Positions 34,582-41,970 of a stretch of DNA of 63,527 nucleotides are shown here, in pieces. The position numbers and the translations under genes were made by a program. The stretch's first letter is position 1; each line of letters starts with the position of its first letter. Below the pieces are notes generated by a model. That model searched no databases. It had not been told where the DNA came from and was given only the letters and a program-made list of their open reading frames with translations. The stretch is from the NCBI GenBank assembly GCA_035630615.1, contig DASQKI010000037.1, positions 1-63,527 on the forward strand, read 5' to 3'. Source of the stretch: DATFRX01 sp035630615 (GTDB lineage Bacteria; Actinomycetota; Actinomycetes; Propionibacteriales; Nocardioidaceae).

Positions 34582-34915
34582 GGAATTCCTTTCTCGACCG
34601 CAGCCTCGCTGCGATATGGCGGGGAGTTCCTGGCTCGCTTCGGCCGGGTACGAGGGCAATCGGCTGCGGCCGAAGCGAGCAGCTACGCACCGGACATGGC
34701 GGCGCGATGTTCTGCTCGTAGAAGGGGTTGAGAAGGTCCGGATCGAGCTCCGCGTCGAGAGCGGCTGCGCCGGGAGGCGCAAATGCCGCATCCCGGAGGA
34801 GCCGGCGTCGCGGTGACCGCCCGAGAAAGGTGCCGCTGAGATCGACCTAGCTTTGCCGAAGAGTAGCTAAATACTGTCATCGGCCAGCACTTCCGATGGT
34901 ATTGGCGGTTTCCCT
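34582..34915 (-). other. long 5' leader of the module B transcript (no gene)
   Basis: About 330 bases separate promoter B from the ATG. Contents: a perfect 14-bp hairpin (34633-34646 with 34667-34680); the 19-base element shared with leader A (34797-34815); and a stretch near 34840-34885 related to leader C, with CTACTCTTCGGC against CTACTCTCCGGC. An open frame of 65 codons starts at 34880 (MTVFSYSSAKLG) and is partly alignable to the first codons in leader C (MTGFNYSPAELG) and leader A (MTLFSLPLSKTS). It may be a leader peptide, but base changes are not concentrated at third codon positions. I see no ordinary gene. Confidence 0.5.
34633..34680 (-). other. leader hairpin upstream of the ThuA/F5-8C/PQQ/DUF1080 gene
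   Basis: GCTCGCTTCGGCCG (34633-34646) and CGGCCGAAGCGAGC (34667-34680) form a perfect 14-bp stem with a 20-base loop, about 50 bases upstream of the start codon. Position and size resemble the stem at 28908-28954, upstream of the paralogous gene. Confidence 0.7.
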
Positions 34916-34980
34916 AAGTTATTGCCAAACTAGGTAAAGTTTCAATATCTTGGTGCGAACTTTCGCAAGTAATCTTCGAA
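34916..34980 (-). promoter_or_regulatory. promoter/operator module B
   Basis: Minus-strand -10 TAACTT (34921-34916), 18-base spacer, -35 TTGAAA (34945-34940), 10-base gap, CGAACTTTCGCAA on the plus strand (34956-34968) and TTCGAA (34975-34980). Spacing is identical to modules A and C. The operator end lies 6 bases from the stop of the polyprenyl synthase gene, so the ebo-like operon ends right at this promoter. Confidence 0.75.
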
Positions 34981-34985
34981 ATAGC

Positions 34986-36056
34986 TTATAGGTCTCGGTG
35001 ACGCGCCAGTTCGACCAGCGCACGAAGCTCGGCCATCGCGCCGGGCTCAGGTCGAGCGCGGTCCAACGCATCCAGCGCCAGCTCGGCCCGCCGATCGGCC
35101 TCCGCCTGCGCCCACGCGCGACCATCGGCCTGCTCCACGAGGTCGGCCATGCGGGCGGTGTCCTGACCCAGCCGACCCGCGGTCGCGTACAGGACACGCA
35201 GCCTCTCCCCCGCGCTCGTGCCGGAGGTCAACGCCTTGGCGACCGGCAGCGTCAGCTTCCGAGCCGCCAGATCGGCGTGCACGGGCTTCCCCGTCAGCTC
35301 CGGATCACCCCAGATTCCGAGTAGGTCGTCGGTGAGCTGGAACGCCACTCCGAGATGCCGGCCGAACTCCCGGTACGGGGTCGTCTCGCGCTCGCTGCCA
35401 CGGGTCACCATCGCACCCAGCTGGCAGGCACATCCCAGCAGCGCTCCGGTCTTCGCCTCGGCGAGCGCCAAACACCGACTCAGGTCAGCGTCCTCGGCCC
35501 GGCCCTGGAACTCCAGATCGGTGCCCTGCCCGAGACACAGCTCGAGGAACGTGGCCGCCAGGGTGTCGATGCCGACACCAAGTCGGGACAGCTGGTTCAG
35601 CGCCACCGCGAGGAGAGTGTCGCCCGCCAGAACCGCGTAGGCAACCCCGTATACGTCCCAGGCCGCGGGCCGGTGCCGACGCACCGCGTCCCCGTCCATC
35701 ACGTCGTCGTGCAACAGCGTGAAGTCGTGCATGAGCTCGACTGCCACCGCCGCTTCGATCAGCCGGTCAGAGGGTCCGGTGTCAACGTCGCCGGCAGCAG
35801 CGCGCCCGCAGCTCAATACCAGCGCTGGCCGCAACGCCTTGCCCGGGTGACCGCCTGGCCGGCCGTGGGCGTCCCACAGGCCAGCGTGGTACCCGGCCAC
35901 CAACCTCACTCGGGGCGGTAGCTCGTCGATCGCCGCCAGGAGCGAGGGATCGATGAGCTCCCGCGTTTCCGCGAGCAGCCGGCCCGCGAAACCCGCCAGG
36001 ATCGGACTACCACCGGGGTTCACGCCGATGCCCGGCTCGGTGGCCGCACCACTCAT
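34986..36056 (-). CDS. polyprenyl diphosphate synthase
   Basis: 356 residues of the all-trans isoprenyl diphosphate synthase family. Both Asp-rich motifs are intact: LLHDDVMDGD (DDxxD, first) and QLTDDLLGIWGDPELTGKP (second). The segment HPGKALRPALVLSCGRA before them matches the GKxxRP pyrophosphate-binding block. Product length (likely C20 or longer) cannot be fixed from sequence. Its start overlaps the stop of the phosphodiesterase gene by 4 bases, so it is the last gene of the ebo-like operon and would supply the prenyl donor for the UbiA enzyme at 41086-41970. Actinobacteria also use such enzymes for menaquinone and carotenoids, but neither pathway is here. Confidence 0.92.
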   Translation of the reverse strand: MSGAATEPGIGVNPGGSPILAGFAGRLLAETRELIDPSLLAAIDELPPRVRLVAGYHAGLWDAHGRPGGHPGKALRPALVLSCGRAAAGDVDTGPSDRLIEAAVAVELMHDFTLLHDDVMDGDAVRRHRPAAWDVYGVAYAVLAGDTLLAVALNQLSRLGVGIDTLAATFLELCLGQGTDLEFQGRAEDADLSRCLALAEAKTGALLGCACQLGAMVTRGSERETTPYREFGRHLGVAFQLTDDLLGIWGDPELTGKPVHADLAARKLTLPVAKALTSGTSAGERLRVLYATAGRLGQDTARMADLVEQADGRAWAQAEADRRAELALDALDRARPEPGAMAELRALVELARHRDL

Positions 36057-37444
36057 CCCGGTACCGGCCGGTCGGCTTCGACCGATGCACCGGCCAACTG
36101 GAGCAGCAGATCGCGGACCTCGGTCGCCTCGATCCGCTCCCGGGGGACGCTCGGGTCAGAGCACAGCAGCATCGGTCCGTCCGCAGGGTCGGCGGGGAGG
36201 CGCCCATGGCTGCCGCGCACCGGCGACGGATCCAGCGGGACCACGTTCATCGCGTATCGGAAGCCGAGCATCTTGCGGGCCAGCCCGGCACCGGCACGCA
36301 ACTTCACCCACTGGTCATCGGGGTCGAGGAACAGCTCGGCAGGGTCGTACCCCGGCTTCTTGTGGATCTCCACGGCGCGAGCGAAGTCCGGCGCCCGGGC
36401 GTCGTCGAGCCAGTAGTAGTACGTGAACCACGAGTCCGGCTCGGCCACCAGGACCAACTCGCCGGACCGCGGGTGGTCGAGACCGTACGCGGCCTTGCCC
36501 TCCTCGTCGAGTACGTCCGCGACGCCAGGCAGCGCGCCGACGAGCTCACGTACCTCGTGCATGTCAGCGGGATCGCGCACGTACACGTGGGCAAGCTGAT
36601 GGTCGGCCACCGCGAACGCCCGCGACGTCCATGGGTCCAGCAGCTCGCCACTGGCGTTGGTGTGCACGTTGAGGAGTCCGCTGCGGCGCAGTGTCCGGTT
36701 GACGTCGACCGGACGGCGCACGTCGGTGATGCCGTACTCGCTGAGAACCACCACGGTGACGCCCTGCTGTCGAGCGTCGTCCAGCAGCGGCGACAGCACC
36801 TCATCAACATCGCCTGCGGCGCTCACCGCCTGCGGGCTGTTCGGCCCGTAGCGCTGCAGGTCGTAGTCGAGGTGCGGGATGTAGGCGAGGGTGAGGTCGT
36901 GCTCCGGCAGCAGCATCCGGGTGGCCCCGACGATCCAGCGCGAGCTCTTGATCGAGGCGGTCGGGCCCCAGTAGTTGAACAGGGGGAACGCGCCGAGTTG
37001 ACCGGTCAGCCTGTCGTGCAGCGACGGCGGCCAGGTCCAGCAGTCCGGCGACTTGCGCCCGTCGGCGTGGTACACCGGTCGCGGCGTGATCGTGGTGTCG
37101 GTGCTGGAGCCCATCGCGTACCACCAACAAACGTTGGCGACGCGGTAGTCCGGCCAGGTGCGGCGGGCGGTCTCCCAGACCTTCTCGCCCTGAACGAGCC
37201 GGTTGTGCTGCCGCCAGAACAACACCTCGCCCAGGTCACGGAAGAACCACCCGTTTCCGACGATCCCGTGCTCGCGCGGCGTCGTGCCGGTCAGGAAGGT
37301 CGACTGGACCGAACACGTGACCGCCGGAAGCACGGTGCCGATCTCGGCGTCGAACCCGTCGGCGGCCAGCTTGCCGAGCCGGGGCATGTGTTTGAGCAGC
37401 CGCGGAGTGAGCCCCACGACATCGATGACGAGCAGCTTGTTCAC
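36053..37444 (-). CDS. alkaline phosphatase/type I phosphodiesterase family protein (EboF-like)
   Basis: 463 residues of the alkaline-phosphatase superfamily (nucleotide pyrophosphatase/phosphodiesterase branch). It opens LLVIDVVGLTPRLLKHMPRL (metal Asp) and has VLPAVTCSVQSTFLTGTTPREHGIVGNGW, in which Thr/Ser-Cys-Ser is the nucleophile region, then YIPHLDYDLQRYGP and VLSEYGITDV for further metal ligands. No signal peptide is evident. EboF of the ebo cluster belongs to this superfamily. It overlaps EboE-like upstream and the polyprenyl synthase downstream by 4 bases each. It may release phosphate from a phosphorylated or diphosphate intermediate; that is inference. Confidence 0.82.
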   Translation of the reverse strand: MNKLLVIDVVGLTPRLLKHMPRLGKLAADGFDAEIGTVLPAVTCSVQSTFLTGTTPREHGIVGNGWFFRDLGEVLFWRQHNRLVQGEKVWETARRTWPDYRVANVCWWYAMGSSTDTTITPRPVYHADGRKSPDCWTWPPSLHDRLTGQLGAFPLFNYWGPTASIKSSRWIVGATRMLLPEHDLTLAYIPHLDYDLQRYGPNSPQAVSAAGDVDEVLSPLLDDARQQGVTVVVLSEYGITDVRRPVDVNRTLRRSGLLNVHTNASGELLDPWTSRAFAVADHQLAHVYVRDPADMHEVRELVGALPGVADVLDEEGKAAYGLDHPRSGELVLVAEPDSWFTYYYWLDDARAPDFARAVEIHKKPGYDPAELFLDPDDQWVKLRAGAGLARKMLGFRYAMNVVPLDPSPVRGSHGRLPADPADGPMLLCSDPSVPRERIEATEVRDLLLQLAGASVEADRPVPG

Positions 37445-38607
37445 AGCGCCTCCAAACCGATCTCGAGCAGGCGATCGCGGGCCCAGCCCAGCTCGGCCGC
37501 GATTCCGGCGACCAGCCCGTCCGGCCCCTCCGGACGCCGGCCTTCGGGTAGCACCGACCAGGTGTACGTCTCGACCTCGATGTGATCGGTCACCGCCGCC
37601 GGCCCGCCGAGGAGCGCCCCCAGCGTCTGTGTCAGGTGGTCATGGGTGCCGTCCAGGGGATCGGCCGGAGGCTCGTGCAGCGGCACGTGGAAGTGCACCC
37701 GCCAGGGGCCCCGGCCACGCAGCGCCCGCCGCCCGTCGAGCGCCTCCGGCAGGTCATCGCGGCCCATGGTCCGCCTGGCGGAGTGCTCGCGGGTCTGGTG
37801 CAGGAAGCGATCCTCGGCATAGGCACGCAGCGCTTCCCGGGTTGCCGGCGCGGTCGGCGTCGCCGCGTGCAGAGCGGCCGATGCCTGGGCCTTCACCACC
37901 GGCAGACCGGCATCAGCCAACCGCTGTACGGCCGCCGCCGACTCCTCGAACGCCACGGCCAGGTGACACGTGTCGAGACAGACGCCGATCCGGTTGGTGT
38001 CCACGTGGGCCAGCCGCTCGACCGCGTCGGTGGTGGTCTCCACAGCACATCCGGGCTCCGGCTCCAGGCCGACCCGGATCTCCCAACCTGTGTCAGCCTC
38101 GAGCTTCTCCAGACCTTCCACCAGTCGGGCCAGGTGCTCCTCAGCCTGGCGCTGCCGGTCGGCGTACCACGGACTGCGCCAGCCGAGCGGCAAGGTGGAG
38201 ATGCTGCCGCGTGCCGCGTCGTCGGGCAGGAGCCGAGCCAGCACGGCGGCGCAGTTCAGGGTGTACTCCAGCCGGGCCGAGTCACACCAGTCCGGCCGGT
38301 AGACGGCCTTCTTCACCTCGGGATCGTGGAAGCCGGCGTACGGGAAGGCATTGAGCGTGACGACCTCCAGTCCGTTGTCCGCCAGCGCCACCCGCAGCCG
38401 CTCCAGGTCCGGATGGTCGGCCAGATGTGCGGCCACCGGTGCCGGCAGCCACAGGCCCAGACCCAAGCGGTCGACGCCGAGCCGGGCCCGCACGCCACCG
38501 CCGTAGTAGCGCACCTGGTCGAGCAGCGCCTCGAAGTCCTCGGTCGGGTGGACATTGGTGCAATAGGCGAGATGGACGACCGTGCCGTCCGGATGCCGGA
38601 ACCGCAT
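37441..38607 (-). CDS. eboE: metabolite traffic protein EboE (TIM barrel)
   Basis: 388 residues matching EboE, a xylose-isomerase-like TIM barrel restricted to ebo clusters: LAYCTNVHPTEDFEALLDQV at the start, then VVTLNAFPYAGFHDPEVKKA, VYRPDWCDSARLEYT and ARGSISTLPLGWR, with GLEPEPGCAVETT and GVCLDTCHLAVAF as probable metal-ligand strands. In the cyanobacterium Nostoc punctiforme the ebo genes are needed to move a scytonemin precursor to the periplasm; the individual reaction of EboE is not known. It starts 3 bases after the TatD-like gene and overlaps the EboF-like gene by 4 bases. Confidence 0.88.
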   Translation of the reverse strand: MRFRHPDGTVVHLAYCTNVHPTEDFEALLDQVRYYGGGVRARLGVDRLGLGLWLPAPVAAHLADHPDLERLRVALADNGLEVVTLNAFPYAGFHDPEVKKAVYRPDWCDSARLEYTLNCAAVLARLLPDDAARGSISTLPLGWRSPWYADRQRQAEEHLARLVEGLEKLEADTGWEIRVGLEPEPGCAVETTTDAVERLAHVDTNRIGVCLDTCHLAVAFEESAAAVQRLADAGLPVVKAQASAALHAATPTAPATREALRAYAEDRFLHQTREHSARRTMGRDDLPEALDGRRALRGRGPWRVHFHVPLHEPPADPLDGTHDHLTQTLGALLGGPAAVTDHIEVETYTWSVLPEGRRPEGPDGLVAGIAAELGWARDRLLEIGLEAL

Positions 38608-38610
38608 GGC

Positions 38611-39480
38611 TCACTCCTGTCCGGTCGGGCGCTGCCCTCGCAGCACCGAATTGCCCTCGAAGGTGGCCGCGGGCTCGGCGTCGATGTCGTCGAGCAGGAG
38701 CCGCCCGCTCTGCTCGTAGAACGCCACCGGATTGCGCCACAGGACACGATCGACGTCGTCGTCGGTGAACCCGCTGTCGAGCATCGCCCGCGCCGTCTTC
38801 GCCGTCTTCAGCGGATCGCTGCGGCCCCAGTCCGCGGCCGAGTTGACGATCATCCGGTCCAGCCCGTACTCGGACAGGATCGCCACCATCCGATGCTCGT
38901 CCATCTTGGTGTCCGGGTATATGGAGAACCCCATCCAGCAACCGGACTCGGCCACCGCCTCGACGGTCAGCTCGTTGAGGTGGTCCACCAGCACGCGCTC
39001 GGGCGACAACCCGGAGCTCCTGACCAGCTCGAGCGTCCGACGGGTTCCGGCGGCCTTGTCGCGGTGCGGGGTGTGCACCAGAACCGGGAGGTCGTGCTCG
39101 CCCGCCAGGTCCAGCTGTTGGGTGAACGCCTTCTCCTCTTCGGCGGTCATCGAGTCGAAACCGACCTCCCCCACCGCGACCACGCCGTCCTTGGCCAAAT
39201 AGCGCGGCAGGATGTCGAGGACCTCCACACACCGCGGGTCATTCGCCTCTTTCGGGTTCAAGGCGATGGTGCAGTGGTGCCGGATACCGAACTGGGCGGC
39301 CCGGAACCTCTCCCAGCCGAGCAGTCCGTCGAAGTAGTCGCAGAACGAGCCGATGCTCGTACGCGGCTGGCCGAGCCAGAACGCCGGCTCGACCAGCGCT
39401 CGGACTCCAGCGGCGTACATCGCCTCGTAGTCATCGGTGGTCCGAGAAGTCATGTGGATGTGCGGGTCGAAGATGCGCAT
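38611..39480 (-). CDS. TatD-family metal-dependent hydrolase (EboB-like)
   Basis: 289 residues. TatD/amidohydrolase barrel with MRIFDPHIHMTSR (HxH metal pair), VVAVGEVGFDSMT (Glu), LPVLVHTPHRDK (His), VLVDHLNE (His) and VNSAADWGRSDP (Asp). EboB of ebo clusters belongs to this family. The substrate is unknown. It lies between EboA-like (27 bases) and EboE (3 bases) in one run of same-strand genes, so co-transcription is nearly certain. Confidence 0.87.
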   Translation of the reverse strand: MRIFDPHIHMTSRTTDDYEAMYAAGVRALVEPAFWLGQPRTSIGSFCDYFDGLLGWERFRAAQFGIRHHCTIALNPKEANDPRCVEVLDILPRYLAKDGVVAVGEVGFDSMTAEEEKAFTQQLDLAGEHDLPVLVHTPHRDKAAGTRRTLELVRSSGLSPERVLVDHLNELTVEAVAESGCWMGFSIYPDTKMDEHRMVAILSEYGLDRMIVNSAADWGRSDPLKTAKTARAMLDSGFTDDDVDRVLWRNPVAFYEQSGRLLLDDIDAEPAATFEGNSVLRGQRPTGQE

Positions 39481-39507
39481 GATGCCTCCTGTCCTTCGCT
39501 CCCGGTG

Positions 39508-40185
39508 CTAGCTCCGGCTACGTTCTTGTTCGGGCCGATCGTCAGGGCTCCAGGGGACCCGCTCGAGCACCCGGCTCGCGTCCGTCGGCACCGACCGCCC
39601 GGCGGCCGTGCGTTCCCGGCAGTAGTCGGCGACCATGCGGGCCAACACGGCGTCCGCACGCTCGTCGAGGTTGGCCACGGCCGCCAGCGGAACGCCCACG
39701 AACAGACACTTCAGCACGCCCTGTCGCCAGGCCTCCGCGCTGAGGTGCCGGGCCCCGTACGTCCCGAGCGCCGCCGCGACCAGGCGCACGTCGTTGGTCC
39801 GGAGCGCGTCGTCGACCAGCGGCAAGGAAGCCCGCCCCTGGTCGGGGTCGATCGCCGACAGGGCGCGCAGCACCGCCCGCTTCTCGTCGGCGTCGCCGTA
39901 CCGGTACAGCTCGGCCAGCTCACGGTCGAATTGCTCGGGCCGGTCGCGCCAGGCATCGGCCAGCGTCGCCAGTAGCGCCACTCGGGCCTCGTCCTCCAGC
40001 CGCGGGTGCCGGATGCCGTCGGCGTCGTCGGCGTCGGACGGTCCGCGAGCCACCCGGCGTGCGACCGCTGGAAACAGCACAGAGATCCGGCTCGGATCGT
40101 CGGCTAGCTCGTGCACCAGCTCGTCCAGACGACTCCGGGCATCGGCATCCAGGTGCGGAGTGAAGTGGTCCACTAGTGCGCTCAT
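39508..40185 (-). CDS. eboA: EboA-domain protein
   Basis: 225 residues from the ATG at 40185 (MSALVDHFTPHLDADARSRL). The sequence is almost entirely alpha-helical with HEAT-like repeats. The block WRQGVLKCLFVGVPLAAVANLDERAD is the recognisable EboA signature, followed by MVADYCRERTAAGRSV. EboA has no assigned reaction, but it is the defining member of ebo clusters. A GAGGAGG lies 11 bases upstream of the ATG. The frame is open further upstream without conserved sequence. Confidence 0.85.
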   Translation of the reverse strand: MSALVDHFTPHLDADARSRLDELVHELADDPSRISVLFPAVARRVARGPSDADDADGIRHPRLEDEARVALLATLADAWRDRPEQFDRELAELYRYGDADEKRAVLRALSAIDPDQGRASLPLVDDALRTNDVRLVAAALGTYGARHLSAEAWRQGVLKCLFVGVPLAAVANLDERADAVLARMVADYCRERTAAGRSVPTDASRVLERVPWSPDDRPEQERSRS

Positions 40186-40222
40186 GTCCGATCGCGCCTC
40201 CTCGGCTGGACGAGTGATGTCA

Positions 40223-41089
40223 TCAGGTACGGACCACTTCCCGCTCGCGGTGGGCCTGGGCAAGTGCCGTACGCAGTGTCTGCAAGGACCGAGCAGCCAC
40301 CGCGGGCGCCGCATGCCCATGTCGCGGCAGCTCGACCGCAGCCAGGCCCGAGTAGCCGACGTCGAGCAGCGCACCCAGCGCCTCGGGCAGGTCGACGTCG
40401 CCGGCACCGAACTCGAGATGCTCGTGCACTCCGGGGACCATGTCGTCGAGTTGCACATTGGCCAGCAGGGCTCCGGCGGCGTGGACACAGTCGGCCACCG
40501 TCCCCGGTTCGTTGCAGACGCAATGGCCGATGTCCACGGTCACCCGCAACCGCTCGGGCGAGTCCAGCCGGCGTCGCAGTTCGAGCACTCCGGCGACGGT
40601 GTCGACGAACATGCCCGGCTCGGGCTCGAACGCGCACACCACGTCGTACCGCTCCGCCTCCGCGAGCACCGCGTCCACCCCGACGAGCAGCCGACGCCAG
40701 CCTTCCTCCGCGCTAGTGCCCTCGGGCAGGGTGCCGGACCAGAACGAGACCGCCTCTGCTCCCAGGTCGGCGGCGATCCGGACCGCTCGGCACAGCAGGT
40801 CCACCCGCCGGCCCCGGCCCTCGGTCGACACTAGCGTCGGCTCGTGTTTGTGCCACGGGTCCATGACGTAGCGCGCCCCGGTCTCGACAACGACCGCCAG
40901 GTCGAGCCGATCCAATCGGCGACGAACCGTGGCGGTTCGGGCGGCCAGATCCGGCGCGAACGGGTCGAGGTGCGGCTGGTCGACAGTCAGCGCGACGCCG
41001 TCGTACCCAAGCCCGGCGATCACCTCGAGGGCGTCGTCCAGGCGGTGGCTGCCGAAGCCGTTCGTCCCGTATCCGAGGCGCAGGTTCAT
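40223..41089 (-). CDS. sugar phosphate isomerase/epimerase (TIM barrel) of the ebo-like operon
   Basis: 288 residues from the ATG at 41089, which overlaps the stop of the UbiA gene by 4 bases. Opens MNLRLGYGTNGFGSHRLDDA; metal-ligand strands are VVCAFEPEPGMFVDT (Glu), VTVDIGHCVCNE (Asp, His), LANVQLDDMVPGVHEH (Asp, His) and LAAVELPRHGH (Glu). There is no signal peptide. It is a second barrel enzyme beside EboE, not part of the classical six-gene ebo set, and may act on the cyclitol or its keto form. Confidence 0.85.
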   Translation of the reverse strand: MNLRLGYGTNGFGSHRLDDALEVIAGLGYDGVALTVDQPHLDPFAPDLAARTATVRRRLDRLDLAVVVETGARYVMDPWHKHEPTLVSTEGRGRRVDLLCRAVRIAADLGAEAVSFWSGTLPEGTSAEEGWRRLLVGVDAVLAEAERYDVVCAFEPEPGMFVDTVAGVLELRRRLDSPERLRVTVDIGHCVCNEPGTVADCVHAAGALLANVQLDDMVPGVHEHLEFGAGDVDLPEALGALLDVGYSGLAAVELPRHGHAAPAVAARSLQTLRTALAQAHREREVVRT

Positions 41090-41970
41090 GTCGGCGAAAC
41101 CACCTTCGACGCCAGCCGGGCCGCCGGTCCCGCGAGCAGCAGCCCGCCGGCCACACCGGGTGAACCGGACCGCGCGGCCAGCGCCGACTGCAGCAGGATC
41201 ACGCCGCGGATCCCGGATCCGGTGGCTGCGCGCACCGTGCTCGCGTCCGGGCTGCCGGCGGCCTGCAGCTGACTGCGCCCGACCACCGTCGCGTAGACCC
41301 CGGCCAGGCCGGCGCCGGTCCACTGAACGGCTCGAGAGCGCCAGGACGGTGCCGGCCGGCTGCGTCGCGATTGCGGCACTGCCGCGGTCGAAGCCGCCGC
41401 CGCGGTTGCGATGAGCGCGGCGTATGCACCGGACGGCTTCGCACCGTGAACCTCGCCCCTGCTCAAGACGGTCACGCCGAGCGTGTGAACGGCGACGGCC
41501 GCGCTTGCGGGCAAAGCTTCGCGCCAGCGGCTCCCGGCGCCGAGCAAGACGTCGAGCCCGCGCGCGGCTGCCATGCACGCCGGACCAGCCGGTGTCTGCT
41601 TGGCCAGGAGGTCGTAGGCCCAGGCGGTCCCTGCCACGCGGACCGCACCGCCCAGAGCCGGGCGGCCTCCGGCGAGTCCGGCGACGATCAGGCCCGCTGC
41701 GGTCAGCCCCGCAGCCACTCCGAGCGCCTCGGCCGGACGCACGCGGCCGGACGGGATCGGCCGCTCCGGGCGCTCCACGCGGTCGAGCTCTCGGTCCGCG
41801 TAATCGTTGAGCGCCATCCCCGCCCAGTAGAGGCAGGCCGACGCCGCCGGCAGCGCCCAGCTGCGGCGGCCGTGCGGCCAGCCCGCCGCGGCGGCGCCGG
41901 CCAATGAATCCCCGGGTACGGTCAAGGCCGCCGGGAGCCGGACCAACTCCACCAGGTCCCGGGTCTTCAC
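41086..41970 (-). CDS. UbiA-family prenyltransferase (EboC-like, SCO3242-type)
   Basis: 294 residues with about eight hydrophobic segments. The catalytic Asp-rich loop is ALNDYADRELDRVERPERPI (NDxxDxxxD). The second loop is WAYDLLAKQTPAGPACMAAA, lacking the full second DxxxD of quinone-pathway enzymes, as in the EboC/SCO3242 subgroup. It should transfer a prenyl chain to a small acceptor at the membrane. The GTG start at 41970 overlaps the inositol-phosphate synthase stop (GTGA), so the cyclase and prenyltransferase are translationally coupled. The downstream polyprenyl synthase is the likely donor source. Confidence 0.88.
   Translation of the reverse strand: MKTRDLVELVRLPAALTVPGDSLAGAAAAGWPHGRRSWALPAASACLYWAGMALNDYADRELDRVERPERPIPSGRVRPAEALGVAAGLTAAGLIVAGLAGGRPALGGAVRVAGTAWAYDLLAKQTPAGPACMAAARGLDVLLGAGSRWREALPASAAVAVHTLGVTVLSRGEVHGAKPSGAYAALIATAAAASTAAVPQSRRSRPAPSWRSRAVQWTGAGLAGVYATVVGRSQLQAAGSPDASTVRAATGSGIRGVILLQSALAARSGSPGVAGGLLLAGPAARLASKVVSPT

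Noticed and set aside
30577..34791. A longer reading frame for the ThuA/F5-8C/PQQ/DUF1080 protein starting at 34791
   Set aside because: The first 70 codons read through the leader and its hairpin, show no protein-like sequence and lack a ribosome site; AAAGGA and a signal peptide support 34581.
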